Positions 1 through 11,634 of a stretch of DNA of 64,000 nt are shown here, one piece after another. Made by a program: the position numbers and the translations under genes. The number at the start of each line of letters is the position of its first letter. The first letter of the stretch is position 1. Under the pieces are notes generated by a model, which saw only the letters and a program-made list of their open reading frames with translations, was not told where the DNA came from and made no database searches. The stretch covers positions 2,914,001 to 2,978,000 of the forward strand of contig NC_135123.1 of NCBI RefSeq assembly GCF_050908995.1. The letters run 5' to 3'. Origin of the DNA: Andrena cerasifolii (Eukaryota > Arthropoda > Insecta > Hymenoptera > Andrenidae).

Positions 1-2
1 GA

Positions 3-702
3 AGCAGCAGAGACGATGGGTTTGGAGGAATCGCAGGCAATACTGGAATTAACTTCGGTGGTAGTGGTTCTTCTGGATCAAGTCAAGAAGGATATGATGC
101 ATCGAATGGAGACTTTAGTTCTAATGCGAATGCTGATGCTGTACCTACTACTGACGCGTCTAGTGGCAGCTGGACCGATGGCTCCGATGGATCAAGTGCT
201 TACCGACAAGGTACTTATCATTATTAACTCTCTCCTATTCCTTCATTATCCTTCATGTTTGGAGTGAAGCTGCGTGAGATGTTCCTACTTCTTGAAATCA
301 TCTGATTCCGCACATGTTCATTGTAGCTTACGCTTAGGCAAACTATTTCACTCGCCAAAAGCAACTAGCTTCCAACTGTCTCGCGATCATCTACACTCTT
401 CAGACCAGCACCAATCACCAAATCATAATGAAGCTTTTCCATTTCATTTCGTAGACAACGTCAGTGCTGAAACGTCGGACTCATCCATCGTCGGGGCAAT
501 CAAATCAGGCACTGGTGGTCCGTCCAGTGATATTTTCAACGCGAATTCAAACACTTCAGGAGGATTGGCGAGCAGTTCCAGCAAGTCCACGGCTAGCAGT
601 TCAGGGAACGCGATGGCGCAGTCAACCAGTAATGCAATATCAACGGATGACGAGAATTTAGCATTCAGCTATGCTTCGGCCAGCGCAGACACCAACGACT
701 AA
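3..702 (+). CDS. C-terminal part of a Gly/Ser/Ala/Asn-rich low-complexity protein (5' partial)
   Basis: Two exons can be joined. Exon 3-210 is open from the window edge (frame from base 3) and ends in G before a GTACTT donor. Exon 455-702 starts after a pyrimidine-rich TTTCGTAG acceptor with AC, so the split codon is GAC, and it ends at TAA 700-702. The readable part is 151 residues. It is rich in G, S, N, A, D and T, with motifs such as GGSGSSGSS and SSSSKSTASSSG, and has almost no hydrophobic or Cys residues; the last residues are acidic (ADTND). The intron is 244 bp. I do not recognise the family. The composition would fit a secreted structural, silk-like or glue-like protein or a disordered tail, but that is inference. 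The reading frame differs from the longest uninterrupted ATG frames here; the splice fit and composition decided the choice. Confidence 0.6.
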
Positions 703-1329
703 TCGTTAAGATGTTGCGGTCTATTCCTCGATAAAACCTTTGTATTCACGCCTCCACCATTGACAAAAGGACCTCGTGTACGGGCCATCTCCTTATTTTA
801 AAGATCTTAGATATTCCCCTGACAAGGAGTATTAATCTAAAAACTGATTCGAATCTTCTGATATACATATGTAGTTCTCGCCAATGTACGATACGTGAGA
901 TATATTCTTTGTTTAATCAGGATCCAAGACTGCATAATACTCTTATCTGTATATAGGTTTATGTATATATATTGTACTCTTATCGGTATGCAACTAGCAT
1001 ACGTTTAGAATTTATAATATGACTATAACCTCTAAGAACACGAATAAACTCGACGATTTTTTTATCTACACAAGGAAAGACTTCTTCACACACCCCAGCA
1101 CATACTTCCCACTCCTTTCTTACACCCCGTGTTGCAAACAGAAGCTTCGAAACAAATGCATCTGAGAAACGAAGATTCTGAAATTCTGATCGGCTTAAAT
1201 ATCCTCGAAAAAAAAATGAATTACAAAAAGTTAATTGAGAATAACGAGAAAATTTTATTCGAATAAATTTGCAAATGAGGGTTTCGCATGGCACGCACCC
1301 GCGTAGCGGCGTATACGCGCACCGATAGG
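703..1329. other. AT-rich flank, no gene recognised
   Basis: This is the 3' flank of the Gly/Ser-rich gene. No canonical AATAAA directly follows the stop; GATAAAACC lies about 30 bases after it. I see no coding exon with splice support. Confidence 0.5.
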
Positions 1330-2916
1330 ATCACAGACGAGGTATAGAATAGACCTATCACCTTATGGGGCTTCGTGTCGCCACCCAATCTGTGTTACCG
1401 ACCCATAATTTGAGGACTGAATTTAGCGACCTCTGTTCATGAACAGCGGCCAACTCAAGAACTACTCTGAAATTGGGTGAAATACTTAAATATGTGTGCG
1501 TGCTTGTATACGTGTGACTTGTTTAGAGGGAGAGTTTAACATAGAGGGCGGGCTTTCGCTAAGCTATGCTTTGGCTCGGTTTGTCAACGACTCACGCCGG
1601 ATTTCTTTCTGAAAACCTATTTCGGGGATCAGGAGCCTATATGGCGCTGAAATATGGCACTTTTTGAAAGCTTATACAACCTATAAATTGCAAGATGAAA
1701 TTGATTGTTAGTATTTTTCGTGAAGTGGAACATTTAATTAATATTTTCACATGTCGTACACGGAAAAATATTAAAAATTGACGCTGCTTCTGACATTCCC
1801 ACAAATTTCTGCACTTCGCGCGTGTTTAAATAGACGGTGCCCATCCTACGACACGTAAAAGTCATTGAAAATAATGAATTTAAATGTTTTTGTAAAATTT
1901 ATATTCGTAGTCTTTTGGACTCGAGGCCCCTAAATCCCTACGTATCGTTACAAATTGATTGGCTCTGTCCTTATTAACTACTGAAAATTAACTATTTAAA
2001 AATTATAAAAAAAACATCTACGATGTAAATACACGAGCGTAGGTAGCGTTTACGTTAAGATCTGGGTACACATATCAGTTCCGTGTCAGTCACGGGCGTC
2101 CGGAGTGGGGTGCAAAAGCGGCAGATGTCCCCCCTGACTTTTGAGGAAAAAATCGCCTATTTTTAAGAACTTGTCTCTATTAAGTTTATACTAAAACAGT
2201 GAATAATTCGAAATTTAGAATTCTAAAATTCTGAAAGTGAATAATACTAAATCCGACAATTTCGGATTTAAAATTTTAATTAAATTGGCAATACAAAATG
2301 AGTTAAAAAAAGCAAGCGGGCTACTCGTTTTTTCATTACTATAATTTTCACCACCGTCACTTCAAAGTTACCCCACCCCGTGGAAAAAAGTCTACAGACG
2401 CCCGTGGTGTCAGTTTATTATTATATGTCTGTATTATATCGTATAGACCATCATTAATATATGCGGAAACACATGATACATTGGTGGGGTTCAGCAACAG
2501 GTGCTCTTAAAAAACATTAAAGTCCTGTTTTTACAAATTACGTTATTGCAAGGGAATGAAATTTGTTTTGCTTTAAATAAAGCGGAATAGGACAGCAAGG
2601 TTAAAAGACGAATGTGATACCGTTTTATTTTCTTCCTCCGTTCTCTTCCGTTGAACGGAATATGTTCATAAGACGATTTTTAAATTGTTACTCTAACAGA
2701 AACATTTGTAAATCGCGGGCTTTGACTCTCAAAACATAACCTAGTTTTACTCGTGCTTAATTCTAGTTCCTACCACGCGTAGCGTTACAATCTGTTTTGA
2801 GACTTTACCGGTAACGTTGCATGCGACACTAAAATGGTAAGGGGATCCTAGGACCCCCCAAACCGGCGACACAAAAATACATTGCTTGATAGGTCTATTC
2901 TATACCTCGTCTGTGG
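1330..2916. repeat. Inverted repeat pair bounding a 1.6 kb repeat element
   Basis: The motif ACGAGGTATAGAATAGACC at about 1,337-1,355 occurs inverted as GGTCTATTCTATACCTCGT at about 2,891-2,909, with extended similarity of roughly 30 bases, followed by weaker similarity (GTGTCGCC). The same end occurs a third time at about 4,110-4,136, diverged. No target duplication is evident, so the element boundaries are approximate. Confidence 0.45.
2091..2406. mobile_element. hAT-type MITE with 8-bp TSD
   Basis: Perfect 10-bp terminal inverted repeats CACGGGCGTC / GACGCCCGTG bound 316 bp without coding capacity. The flanks are the direct repeat GTGTCAGT at 2,083-2,090 and 2,407-2,414, an 8-bp duplication as expected for hAT insertion. 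The ends do not start with the usual CA(G)G, so the superfamily rests on the TSD length. Confidence 0.75.
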
Positions 2917-3022
2917 TTAAGCCGTTACTGTTATTGAAAAATGGTTGTGTATCTGCCGAGTTGCCAGCAACATTATGCAGGGCCACTTATTTAGCGGAGA
3001 GGAACACCCACAGGTGCTAACC
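2770..3022. repeat. Dispersed repeat, copy 1
   Basis: This sequence recurs, diverged, at 3,990-4,212. Its right part (from TTAAGCCGTTA to AACAAATTTCGT) recurs nearly identically at 8,024-8,140. The segment after the shared GGTCTATTCTATACC end, from TATTACCATTTCTGTCC, recurs at 8,404-8,486. The four pieces look like fragments of one older family. Class is unknown. Confidence 0.5.
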
Positions 3023-3765
3023 TAACAAATTTCGTGGCTATACTTCCGAAAACCGGTCAAACCCGATTGGGCTGAAATTTTGCAAATAGCTTCATTTTGC
3101 ATAAAAATAACGTTTGCGAGAAGGATTTTTGGCGACTCGAAAATTTTTTTTTTACCATTTCAATGTCATTCTCTATCTTACCGACAGAGCGGAGAATCGG
3201 ATTCAACAGTTATTCAGTGCATTCTCCTTATTAATCTCCTAAAATCTATAAAACAGAGATCAACTTAGAAAGAGATATCAGCTTGATACTGGGTATTAGT
3301 ATTGGTTTTGGGTTAGTTTGGGGCGGGGGGCGCGCGCCCGCTCGCGGGCGCGTAAAGCATGGTAGCGAACCGATGTGAGTTTACACGGGGCCAAGCTTCA
3401 ATGCATTCTCCTTATTAAATTTGACTCAAATTTTGCGTACAGGATTTTTTAAACACATGTACGAATCGAAGGTCCTGGATCAGGATGAGAAGGCGCTGTT
3501 TTATTTTTTATCACACCTATCTTGTGGGTGTTGACAGTCGCGGTCGCTGGGCCCGTGACTCGAGAATAATAAAGAGAATGTTTGAATAACTGTTGTATCC
3601 TATTCTCGACTCTGTCGGTAAGATAGAGAATGACATTGAAATGGTAAAAAAAAAATTTTCGAGTCGCCAAAAATCCTTCTCGCAAACGTTATTTTTATGC
3701 AAAATGAAGCTATTTGCAAAATTTCAGCCCAATCGGGTTTGACCGGTTTTCGGAAGTTTCGCCCA
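3023..3765. repeat. Foldback element with ~190-bp arms
   Basis: Arm 3,033-3,225 (begins near CTTCCGAAAACCGGTC) is inverted at about 3,565-3,757 (ends near GACCGGTTTTCGGAAG). The interior contains the ATTAGTATTGGTT motif at about 3,296 and a GC-rich GTAAAGCATGGTAGCGA block, both shared with the elements at 29.5-30.2 and 35.85-36.15 kb. The short open frames here are shadows of the arms. Confidence 0.6.
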
Positions 3766-3989
3766 AGCATTGACGAAGGAACCAGCATATTAAAGGAAGT
3801 GTTCAAAATGATAAATGAATTCGTTACATCTTAAGCGAAGTTGTACAATGCTTCTCCGTTGTATGGGTCTGTAGAGTTGCTGATTGATAAAGAAATGAAG
3901 AAATTTTATTTGCCTTTTAAAAATGGTATATTAATTTGACATTGGGACACCCTGTATCTAAATTCTCACCGCTATTATAACTTTCATTC

Positions 3990-4212
3990 CTACCGCTTAT
4001 AGCGCTGCACTCTTTTTCATGCTTAGCCGTTAACATTGGATGCGACACGGAAATGGTAATAGGGCTCTAGAGCCCCAAAATCGAATGACACGGAAGACAA
4101 TAGAGTGAAAGGTCTATTCTATACCTGATCTGTGGTATTACCATTTCTGTCCAGATAAAACCTGCTGTAATACCGACCTGTCAAATGAGCCAGGTCACGT
4201 GACGTGTCTACC
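3990..4212. repeat. Dispersed repeat, copy 2
   Basis: Diverged second copy of the 2,770-3,022 family. It shares ACATTGGATGCGACACGGAA-like sequence, the GGTCTATTCTATACC end, and a tail that recurs at 8,404-8,486 (ending in GACGTGTCTACCCCC). Confidence 0.5.
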
Positions 4213-4490
4213 CCCCGTTATACGAGACTCAGGGCGGTGTTCTCAGTCGCTACTTATTCTTAAGCAAATGCTTAAGCATTCGGCATCCTTTACTAGCTAT
4301 TAGGCTAGTAGAGGATTTTATTGCAGCGAACTTCAAGAAAAAAATCATAATTATTTTGACACTATAAACGAAAAAAATGTAATGTCCAAAGCAAATAAAT
4401 CAACGGATTTATAATCGAAGACACAAATAAATATAGCGGGATGGTGGGGTAATAAGGAAAAGAATGGAAACGAATGTTATGTATTTCGTA

Positions 4491-4857
4491 CCCTGATAGC
4501 CAGATCTGGCAGCAGAATCTGACGTCAGAACTGCAGCAGTCTGTGTCCGCATTTGGCTGCGTTCTGATGTGCAGAGCCTGAGGTGCAGTGCCTGATGTCA
4601 GATGGACAGCAGATCGACAGCAGATTTCACCGTCTGCTAGGCACAGCAACAGCGCCATCTGTAGGCAATTGATTGGTAATTCTGGACCTCAGATGGCGCT
4701 GTTGCTGTGCCTAGCAGACGGTGAAATCTGCTGTCGATCTGCTGTCCATCTGACATCAGGCACTGCACCTCAGGCTCTGCACATCAGAACGCAGCCAAAT
4801 GTGGACACAGACTGCTGCAGATCTGATGTCAGATTGGAGACAGATGGTTATCAGGGG
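4491..4857. mobile_element. Palindromic MITE, TA target site
   Basis: This is an almost perfect palindrome of 367 bp centred near 4,675, beginning CCCTGATA and ending TATCAGGGG, with TA on both sides (4,489-4,490 and 4,858-4,859). Both arms carry CAGATGGCGCTGTTGC-type sequence and give mirror-image open frames on the two strands, so these are not genes. A truncated relative lies at 27,130-27,394. The TA target suggests a Tc1/mariner-type source. Confidence 0.8.
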
Positions 4858-6768
4858 TAGAGATGGCAAGGGTTAGGAAACCAGAATACTGAGATGAATA
4901 AAGTCTTGTGGTATTTTATTCGTAGCAGTCTTCATACATTAATATCTAAGACGCTCATTTTTAGTGGAAATGTGGAGAGCAAAAAAATACGCATTTATGT
5001 CAACATCCACTATCCGTTATTTTATGTTAGCAACGGGAAAATAAACATAACCGAAGCAATGTAAATTAAATTTTGTGTCATTTACGCTACAGCATCGCGA
5101 ACAGAGCCGATCGAGCAGATTTATATAATTATGACAATCATTGGCAGATGGTGCCACAGTGATGTTTCAACATGAATTAGAAGTGTTTTAGATGGGAACC
5201 TGTGGCTTGACAGGCGAGGCGCTGTTGCCATTTTTATTTGTTCGCGCGAGCGCGTGTTGCAGGATAAAACGCTAACCCTGTATAAAGCAATTTCAATTAT
5301 CGATGCTTTATCGTCCAAGACGATATGATGAAGCACGATTGTTTCTGCTAATCTTGTAGAATGTGGCGTGAGATGTCAATCAATCAGATAACATGACATT
5401 ACTTCTCTATCGATTACATTCAAAAACTAATATTAATTATGATTTTACATTTGATATTCCTATTTGGAGTGTCATTTGTAAGATGATCTTTGGAATATAA
5501 TATTAAAAATATTATGAGACAAAGGAATTTGAAATTTTTGTCACATTTCTTGTCAGGTTTTAAGAAAATATAAAAAATGTTTAACGCGTCTCAAGTATTG
5601 GTAAAATTATTGCCTCATTTCTGCAAGGTGTCCGAAAAAAAGTATTTTCATCGTTGCCATGATTGGTGCCATTCTGTTTAACTGTAACAGCAAATCTGGA
5701 AAAATCTTAACTTATACATATAATTTGACCAAATAGCAAGCATGTGAAGAAAGTATCGATGACTTTTCATAAAGTTTTCACCTTCTGGAGGTCGAGAAAA
5801 AAGAGGTACTGTAAATATTGACTAATTCCGATAAGAGCGATAGTACCCTGCTATTTCATTGTTTTCCCTTTTTCTTTTTCTTTGGCCTTTTCATCGTTCT
5901 TAGTGATGTTTATAATGGACGCAACACTATTATAATATGTTATAGTACTGTTGTAAACCTGTAACCCTCGCACAGTACAAATGTTCGATTCCAAGACTTC
6001 CAGAACCTATCTGTAACTCCGTGATGTCACCGAATTCCGCCATGAAATTTTAAAGACTATAATTTATTTTCATCGTGTAATATGATAACTCTGCATTTAA
6101 TCGAATTTCCTGTATCCTGCTTGGAAGCTAAACACGATTATACAGTCCCGCAAATTGTATTCGGACTTTAAAACTAGTTGCTCGTTTCTGTCAATCTGTG
6201 CGGTTAATCTCGGAAATTATTCACGCGATAAGTAAATTTAGATAATATAAAATCAAATTAGTGATACGAAAGCCTGTAATCTCATAAAGTACTGTTTAGC
6301 TTTAACTTTTTGTTATCTTAACAACCTGTGACAATAATAATAAAGTGCTAAATGACATTGTCTGTTAATAAGCCTGTATAAATCGTCGGTTACCTTATAT
6401 TTGTTATGATTCGGTTCTTTTCTACAATATGTACACAACAGGTGCCGCCATAACTATTAGGGTGGAGTGAAAAAAACTTTTTTTTGATAATCAAATTCTA
6501 ATAGTGCGGAAAAGTTGCCTACTTGGCCCAATAAAACGTGTAGAAAATTTCAGCTCGATCGGATAATTTCTTCTGTGTGCACCAAAGGCCTTAACTTTCA
6601 AAATTTTAGTACAAAACTTAAGAAAGTTGAACTTTCTTCAGCTGGTGGATTCTACCTTTTTTTTTACCCAGGACTATATTTGCTGCGTAAATGATGCAAA
6701 GAAACATCCGTGGCTGATTTCGGAACGATAGGAATGGCCTGTCGGCCTGATCTCGACATTGTATCATG
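4858..6768. other. AT-rich DNA, no gene recognised
   Basis: No spliced or conserved coding sequence is visible. The part around 6,457-6,620 (AGGGTGGAGTGAAAAAAAC, AGTGCGGAAAAGTTGCC) resembles one end of the transposon family at 53.8-55.6 and 60.5-60.8 kb. Confidence 0.4.
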
Positions 6769-7938
6769 TGTTACGACCCGGGGCTGCGGCAACGCGAGAG
6801 GCCGGCGAGAGGGGTATTTCCCAAGGAATACGGTTTATGAATTTGTTAGCTAGGTGCGCGGACGAACCTGATGCGAAATCAGGGAGCCGCTAGGATTATT
6901 GACGGCGAGGACGAACCTGATGCGAAATCAGGGAGCCTCTAGGAATGGAGTCAAGCGCGGACGAACCTGATTCGAAATCAGGGAGCCGCAGGAGGGTGAA
7001 ACGTCGTGAACGAACCCGATGCGAAATCGGGGAGTCACTAGGATGAAGTTCACAGACGAACTCGACGCGAAGTCGAGGAGCTGTTAGGAGGTTGGATTAT
7101 TCACAGACGAACCTGGTACGAAACCAGGGAGCTATTCGGAAGTTGGTAGATTTACAGACGAACCCGATGCGAAATCGGGGAGCCACTGGGTTGGTAAAGA
7201 TTCCTTGTTTTGGATAAGGTTGCGAACGAACCTGATGCTAGATCAGAGAGTCGCGGGAAATGTTAGTAATGCCTCGTAACTCTTAATTTATGTTTGATAC
7301 AACTCGAGCGGTAAAGCTGTATCAGTGGGTGAGTGCTACTAATATTATAAGGATCGCTGGGTAAAAGATGGGTTAACGAATCTACTCGATTTACAAGTGA
7401 ACACCATTAGTATATTCAATAATCAATTATTATACAAATGTAAGTGTCGCGATTAGTGATTAAATAATGTGGTTACCAATATTTGCACGGTGTTAACGCA
7501 CTGGCGATGCGGGGCGTAAGAATGGTTATTTCAATACGTAACCCAGAATATAACCGAACTAGCGGATTCTATTAGGTTAACTATTGGTTCGTAAGGCGAC
7601 TCGAGCCCGATCCTACTGAATCTAACCAACTCTGTACGAGCGTGACACGACGTGACTCTACGCGTGACTTCACTGCTTTGAACCAAAGAGGGTTGAAACT
7701 AAAGGGTTTATACAGTCCCAAAATGAGTGGGGATTCGTTAGAAATCTCCATATAAGGAAATCTGTATGGGTCGTCGTCGCGTCACGCCCGTTCCCGTGGT
7801 CGTGATCCAGATGGTCGAGATCATGACTCCCCTTAGTGGTTTGTGATAAGCGAAAGGATTTTAGGGCGTTTTCCCTTCGCAGACGCGAGCTTGAAAAATT
7901 CTTGAGAGCGGCGTATGGGAAATTCCACATACGTAACA
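6769..7938 (+). mobile_element. Solo LTR (1,170 bp) with 4-bp TSD
   Basis: The element starts TGTTACGACCCGGGGC and ends TACGTAACA, so it has the TG...CA ends and short inverted terminus TGTTACG/CGTAACA usual for LTRs. It is flanked by CATG at 6,765-6,768 and 7,939-7,942, a 4-bp duplication typical of Ty3/gypsy-type integration. No internal retrotransposon region is present. It carries the hairpin array at 6,858-7,254. A second, inverted copy with clear similarity over its whole length lies at 43,047-44,266. The 89-codon open frame at 7,670-7,939 (-) is present in both copies but lies antisense in the LTR and I do not call it a gene. Confidence 0.75.
6858..7254 (+). repeat. Array of eight covarying hairpin units
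   Basis: There are eight units of about 33 nt separated by roughly 13-35-nt spacers. Each reads: outer 4-bp stem, ACGAA, inner 6-bp stem, a five-base loop (mostly GCGAA), inner stem, GAG, outer stem, and usually AGG after it. Inner stems are CCTGAT/ATCAGG, CCCGAT/ATCGGG, CTCGAC/GTCGAG and CCTGGT/ACCAGG. Outer stems are GCGG/CCGC, GAGG/CCTC, GTGA/TCAC, ACAG/CTGT and GCGA/TCGC. ACGAA and GAG are the same in all eight units. Unit 6 has one outer mismatch, unit 7 has no outer pairing except one base pair, and unit 8 has a weak closing pair in the inner stem. Confidence 0.85.
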
Positions 7939-8023
7939 CATGTTTGCTCTCGTTATAATCAGGAAAATGTTGTCAATATCTGAAAAAAATGTTTATGCAT
8001 AAAAAAACTAAAAGTAAGAAAGT

Positions 8024-8486
8024 TAAGCCGTTATTGTTATTGAAAAATGGTTGTGTATCTGCCGAGTTGCCAGCAACATTATGCAGGACCACTTATTTAG
8101 CGGAGAGGAACACCCACAGGTGCTAACCTAACAAATTTCGTTTTCTGGGGACATCCCCTCATCTATTTTTTCTTTTCACTTTTAATTCCTTACTGCCAAC
8201 GTAGAATCTTGTAGCATAAGCACATTTCAAGTAATTAAAATGTACAATGAATTTTCTACGTTTGCACTACCAGCAGACTTTCCGTTTAAATGTTTACAAG
8301 TAAATACAACGCAACAGCTTAGGATTTATTTTCTTATTCAGAATAGAATACGGAAATTGCAAACAGCTCCCTCTCTCGTGCACCAGGCAGCCGCGTATCT
8401 ATTGGTATTACCATTTCTGTCCAGAAAAAAACTGCTGTAATACCGACCTGCCAAATCGGCCAGGTCACGTGACGTGTCTACCCCCT
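8024..8486. repeat. Dispersed repeat fragments, copies 3 and 4
   Basis: Bases 8,024-8,140 match 2,917-3,022 and bases 8,404-8,486 match 4,136-4,212. The 260 bp between them, including a short open frame at 8,240-8,440, has no recognisable product. Confidence 0.5.
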
Positions 8487-8569
8487 TAATGATGGATAAT
8501 TTAAAATATTTTACCTTTACTTAATACCAATTATAACAACGACTATTTGTACAAACAATCGGATTTAAA

Positions 8570-8945
8570 TCGAATAAAAGATTCATCATTGGAATAAACA
8601 AAGAAGATAATATTAAGCAGATATATTTTTATAGAAATAAATATTTCAATACCAATAAATATTTTATTCAAAATACTTGGCGCTGCGAAACCAAAAAAAT
8701 GTTAATTGCCTTGGTATAAATAACAAAATAAGACAAGACACCACTGGGACAAGAAAGAAAGAAAAATATTAATGCAATTTATGCATATTTATTCAGTTTA
8801 GCAACATCAATTCGGAGCGCAACGCCAAGTATTTTGAATAAAATATTTATTCGCATTAAAATATTTATTTCTATAAAAATATATCTGCTTAATATTATTA
8901 TCTTCTTTGCTTCTTCCACTGATGAATCTTTTATTCTTTTATTTT
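8570..8945. repeat. AT-rich foldback repeat
   Basis: Arm about 8,575-8,690 (GATTCATCATTGGAATAAAC ... CTTGGCGCTGCG) is inverted at about 8,818-8,940 (CGCAACGCCAAG ... CACTGATGAATC). No coding capacity; exact ends are uncertain. Confidence 0.6.
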
Positions 8946-11634
8946 ATAATTGGCGCAATTTTTGTATATCATTAGTTTTGTAAAGCTAAATATAGCACAT
9001 TAATAAATTTACGACAGTTTTTTTCGTTCGTCTGCGCGCGCGCGTATACTGGGCGCACTTGTTTTTACCTTTCCTAAAAACGGTAATTTTGTGGAGATTA
9101 CATTGCTAACCACAGCATGGGCTGCGGAAGAACTGCAAGACTCTGGGTGCATCCATACTGGCTCGTACCACGAGTATATATAGCTGGGCCTCACGCGTAT
9201 TGGCGCACTTTGATTAGCTCCAAGCTCGTGCAACACTCGCGTAAATGTTGAAATAATTTCGAATTATTTTGTTGCAACTATAGTAAAAACTTAACGCTTA
9301 TAATAACAAGAAAAATACGAAATGAGCAGAAATGGGGACATCAGCAGAAATTCAGACATTCACCTTATGGAGCATTTAATTGTAAGAGGCAGTATACTCC
9401 AAAAATATATTTTATCTCTTGAAGTTCGTACTGTTCCAAGATAACATTTACATTTTGTAATTGCAGACAGGAAATACGGAGATTCATAGAGATAATGTTC
9501 AAACTGATAAATCAGTTCGTAGGTTCAAGTGGGTCACCTTCCATATAATTCATTCGATTTGAAAATCATCTGTATCTAAAAACAAAATAGAAACATAAAT
9601 ATACCTGTGTTTTGCAAATGTAGGATATGATTTTAATTTTGGATATTTGCATAGCAGGTTGCTTATGGCCACACATGTACTTATACAGGGTGCCCCACCA
9701 CATCTGCCCACCTGGAATATCTCCGTTATTTTTAGAGATATGAAACAACTTTATTGACAAAAGTTGTGCAGTATATTGAAGTATTTTATAAAAAAATAAT
9801 TCAATCACGATCAAGAATTACGATCACAGTAAACAATTCACTCGAGTTAAAAAAACCCACATAGCACAGACATCTTAACCCTCCGTCGTATCCTGAGCCT
9901 GGGTCAATTTTGACCCACCGCTTGAGAGCAATAACGCACACCATGACGGAGCTGTGTAACCAGGCCTTTCCGGGGACTACTTAGGTTGAGGCAACAATGG
10001 GAAGCTCGAGATTTTTTTTTCTTCAAATATGTGTTTAGTTTGCCATATAAAATACATAACAGATTATATAAATGAGAACTAGGTATAAACACAGCCGATA
10101 TGGCACCTCGTCACAATAACAACTTAAGAAAAGCCTCAGTCTCACACGAGCTCTCGAGCTTAAACAATAAAGGAACTTTATTACCTAGGAACTATTTTGT
10201 ACTTTGATTGCTTTCTCTACCCCTATAATGATAGAGTGATTGTATTATAATTACCCTGAAAAAATCGGCGTAAACCGGGGAGGTCACTTTGGCGTGGGAA
10301 GCTCGAGATTTTTTATTTATTTTTATTTATAGTGTTTTTATTTATAGTGTTTATTATTAATCTTTTAGTGATAGAACGATTTGAACTTTGGTATCCTAGG
10401 AAAAATCGGCTCTAAACCTAGCAGGTCACTTTGGTGGTGGGAAGCTCGAGACGACTGCGTTGCCGAGGCCCGAGGGGCAATCGCGAATGTATAGTTGACG
10501 ACGCTTCGTTGTTGCTTTCTCGAAGAATATACGACACATTCGTGTTTTTGCACTCATTATTTTACAGTTTCTACTAGTTTTGTTGGCTTTGTTGTTTTTA
10601 TTGTTATCATCGTTAACGTTGTTAGCGTTGTTATCGTTATTATTATTTGTAATACATGCAATAACATAAATATTGAATAAACATATTTTATTTTATAATT
10701 CTCAAGTTTGTTATTTTTTCGTAAATGTACAACAAATATTCAAACGTAATCCTAAACCCCTTCCATTCCGCTCCATATTATCTCGGCGATAGTCTCGAGC
10801 TTGGCGACTATACTACTTTACTACAGTATCGGTGAGAGTCTCGAGTGAATATGCATTAGTGAACTATGGGTGTGGGTCTGAAAAGACCCAGGCTCAAAAC
10901 TCGAAGTTCCGTACTAGGAGGGTTAAAGACGTCAATTGTACGTCAGTTTTAGGTCTAGACAGCTTTGGGACGTGTTTTTGGCGTCTTTAGATTACTGTGT
11001 GTTATCTGGGAAATCACGGATGTGAAAGAAGTTAAATCACGACCGTGATCGTAATTCTGCGATCACTGTCAATGATTTCGCACTCGATCCCTAATTCCAA
11101 TCGTTGAAATGCTCAAGCCCGTGCACGTCTTATTACCTTCCAGACTGATTATAGCACGTGCTGCAATGATAAATTCAAGATATCTATATATGTATTAGGT
11201 CAGCACGCTGGCACCGTGGCATCATAAAAATGTCGACTACTGTTCTCTAGTTTTAACCTAACATTTTTTACGATACTTGATGTTTCTCTTTTCTCTTATC
11301 TTAAGAGAAATTTTTTCTAAAATAATAGTCAGTAGTATCGTAACCTTGTTACTCGTACCTTATCATCAATAGATAAACACCTGTTCAATTAAACAATACG
11401 TTTGTACAGAAACGTTGGGTTTGCAAGAAATTATTTAACGACACATCAAGTGTTGATAATTACAAACATTAATTGAAGAGATAATAGAAAGGTAAGTATA
11501 GAAACATACATGCATATATGCATAGCTACGCTTTAATATGTAGAAATATTAGGTTTAGGTTTATTTTTTCCTGCAGCTTCTACAATACACTGTAAGATGG
11601 CACTTCAAGACATTCTGTGGAAATATTATATTAG
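8946..11634. other. No gene recognised; short repeats only
   Basis: One transposon-like terminus, TACAGGGTGCCCCACC, lies near 9,685 without a visible partner. GGGAAGCTCGAGA occurs three times, near 9,999, 10,296 and 10,438, partly with a shared AGGTCACTTTGG context. Nothing codes convincingly. Confidence 0.4.

Noticed and set aside
4362..4860. Near-identical 90-98 codon frames on both strands
   Set aside because: They are caused by the perfect palindrome of the MITE.
6858..7254. CRISPR-like array
   Set aside because: The periodic palindromic units resemble repeats with spacers, but the units vary with compensation, the spacers are not unique invader-like pieces, and the context is an insect LTR.
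7670..7939. 89-codon open frame conserved between two loci
   Set aside because: Both copies are the same LTR in two orientations; the frame is antisense and ends in the LTR terminus.
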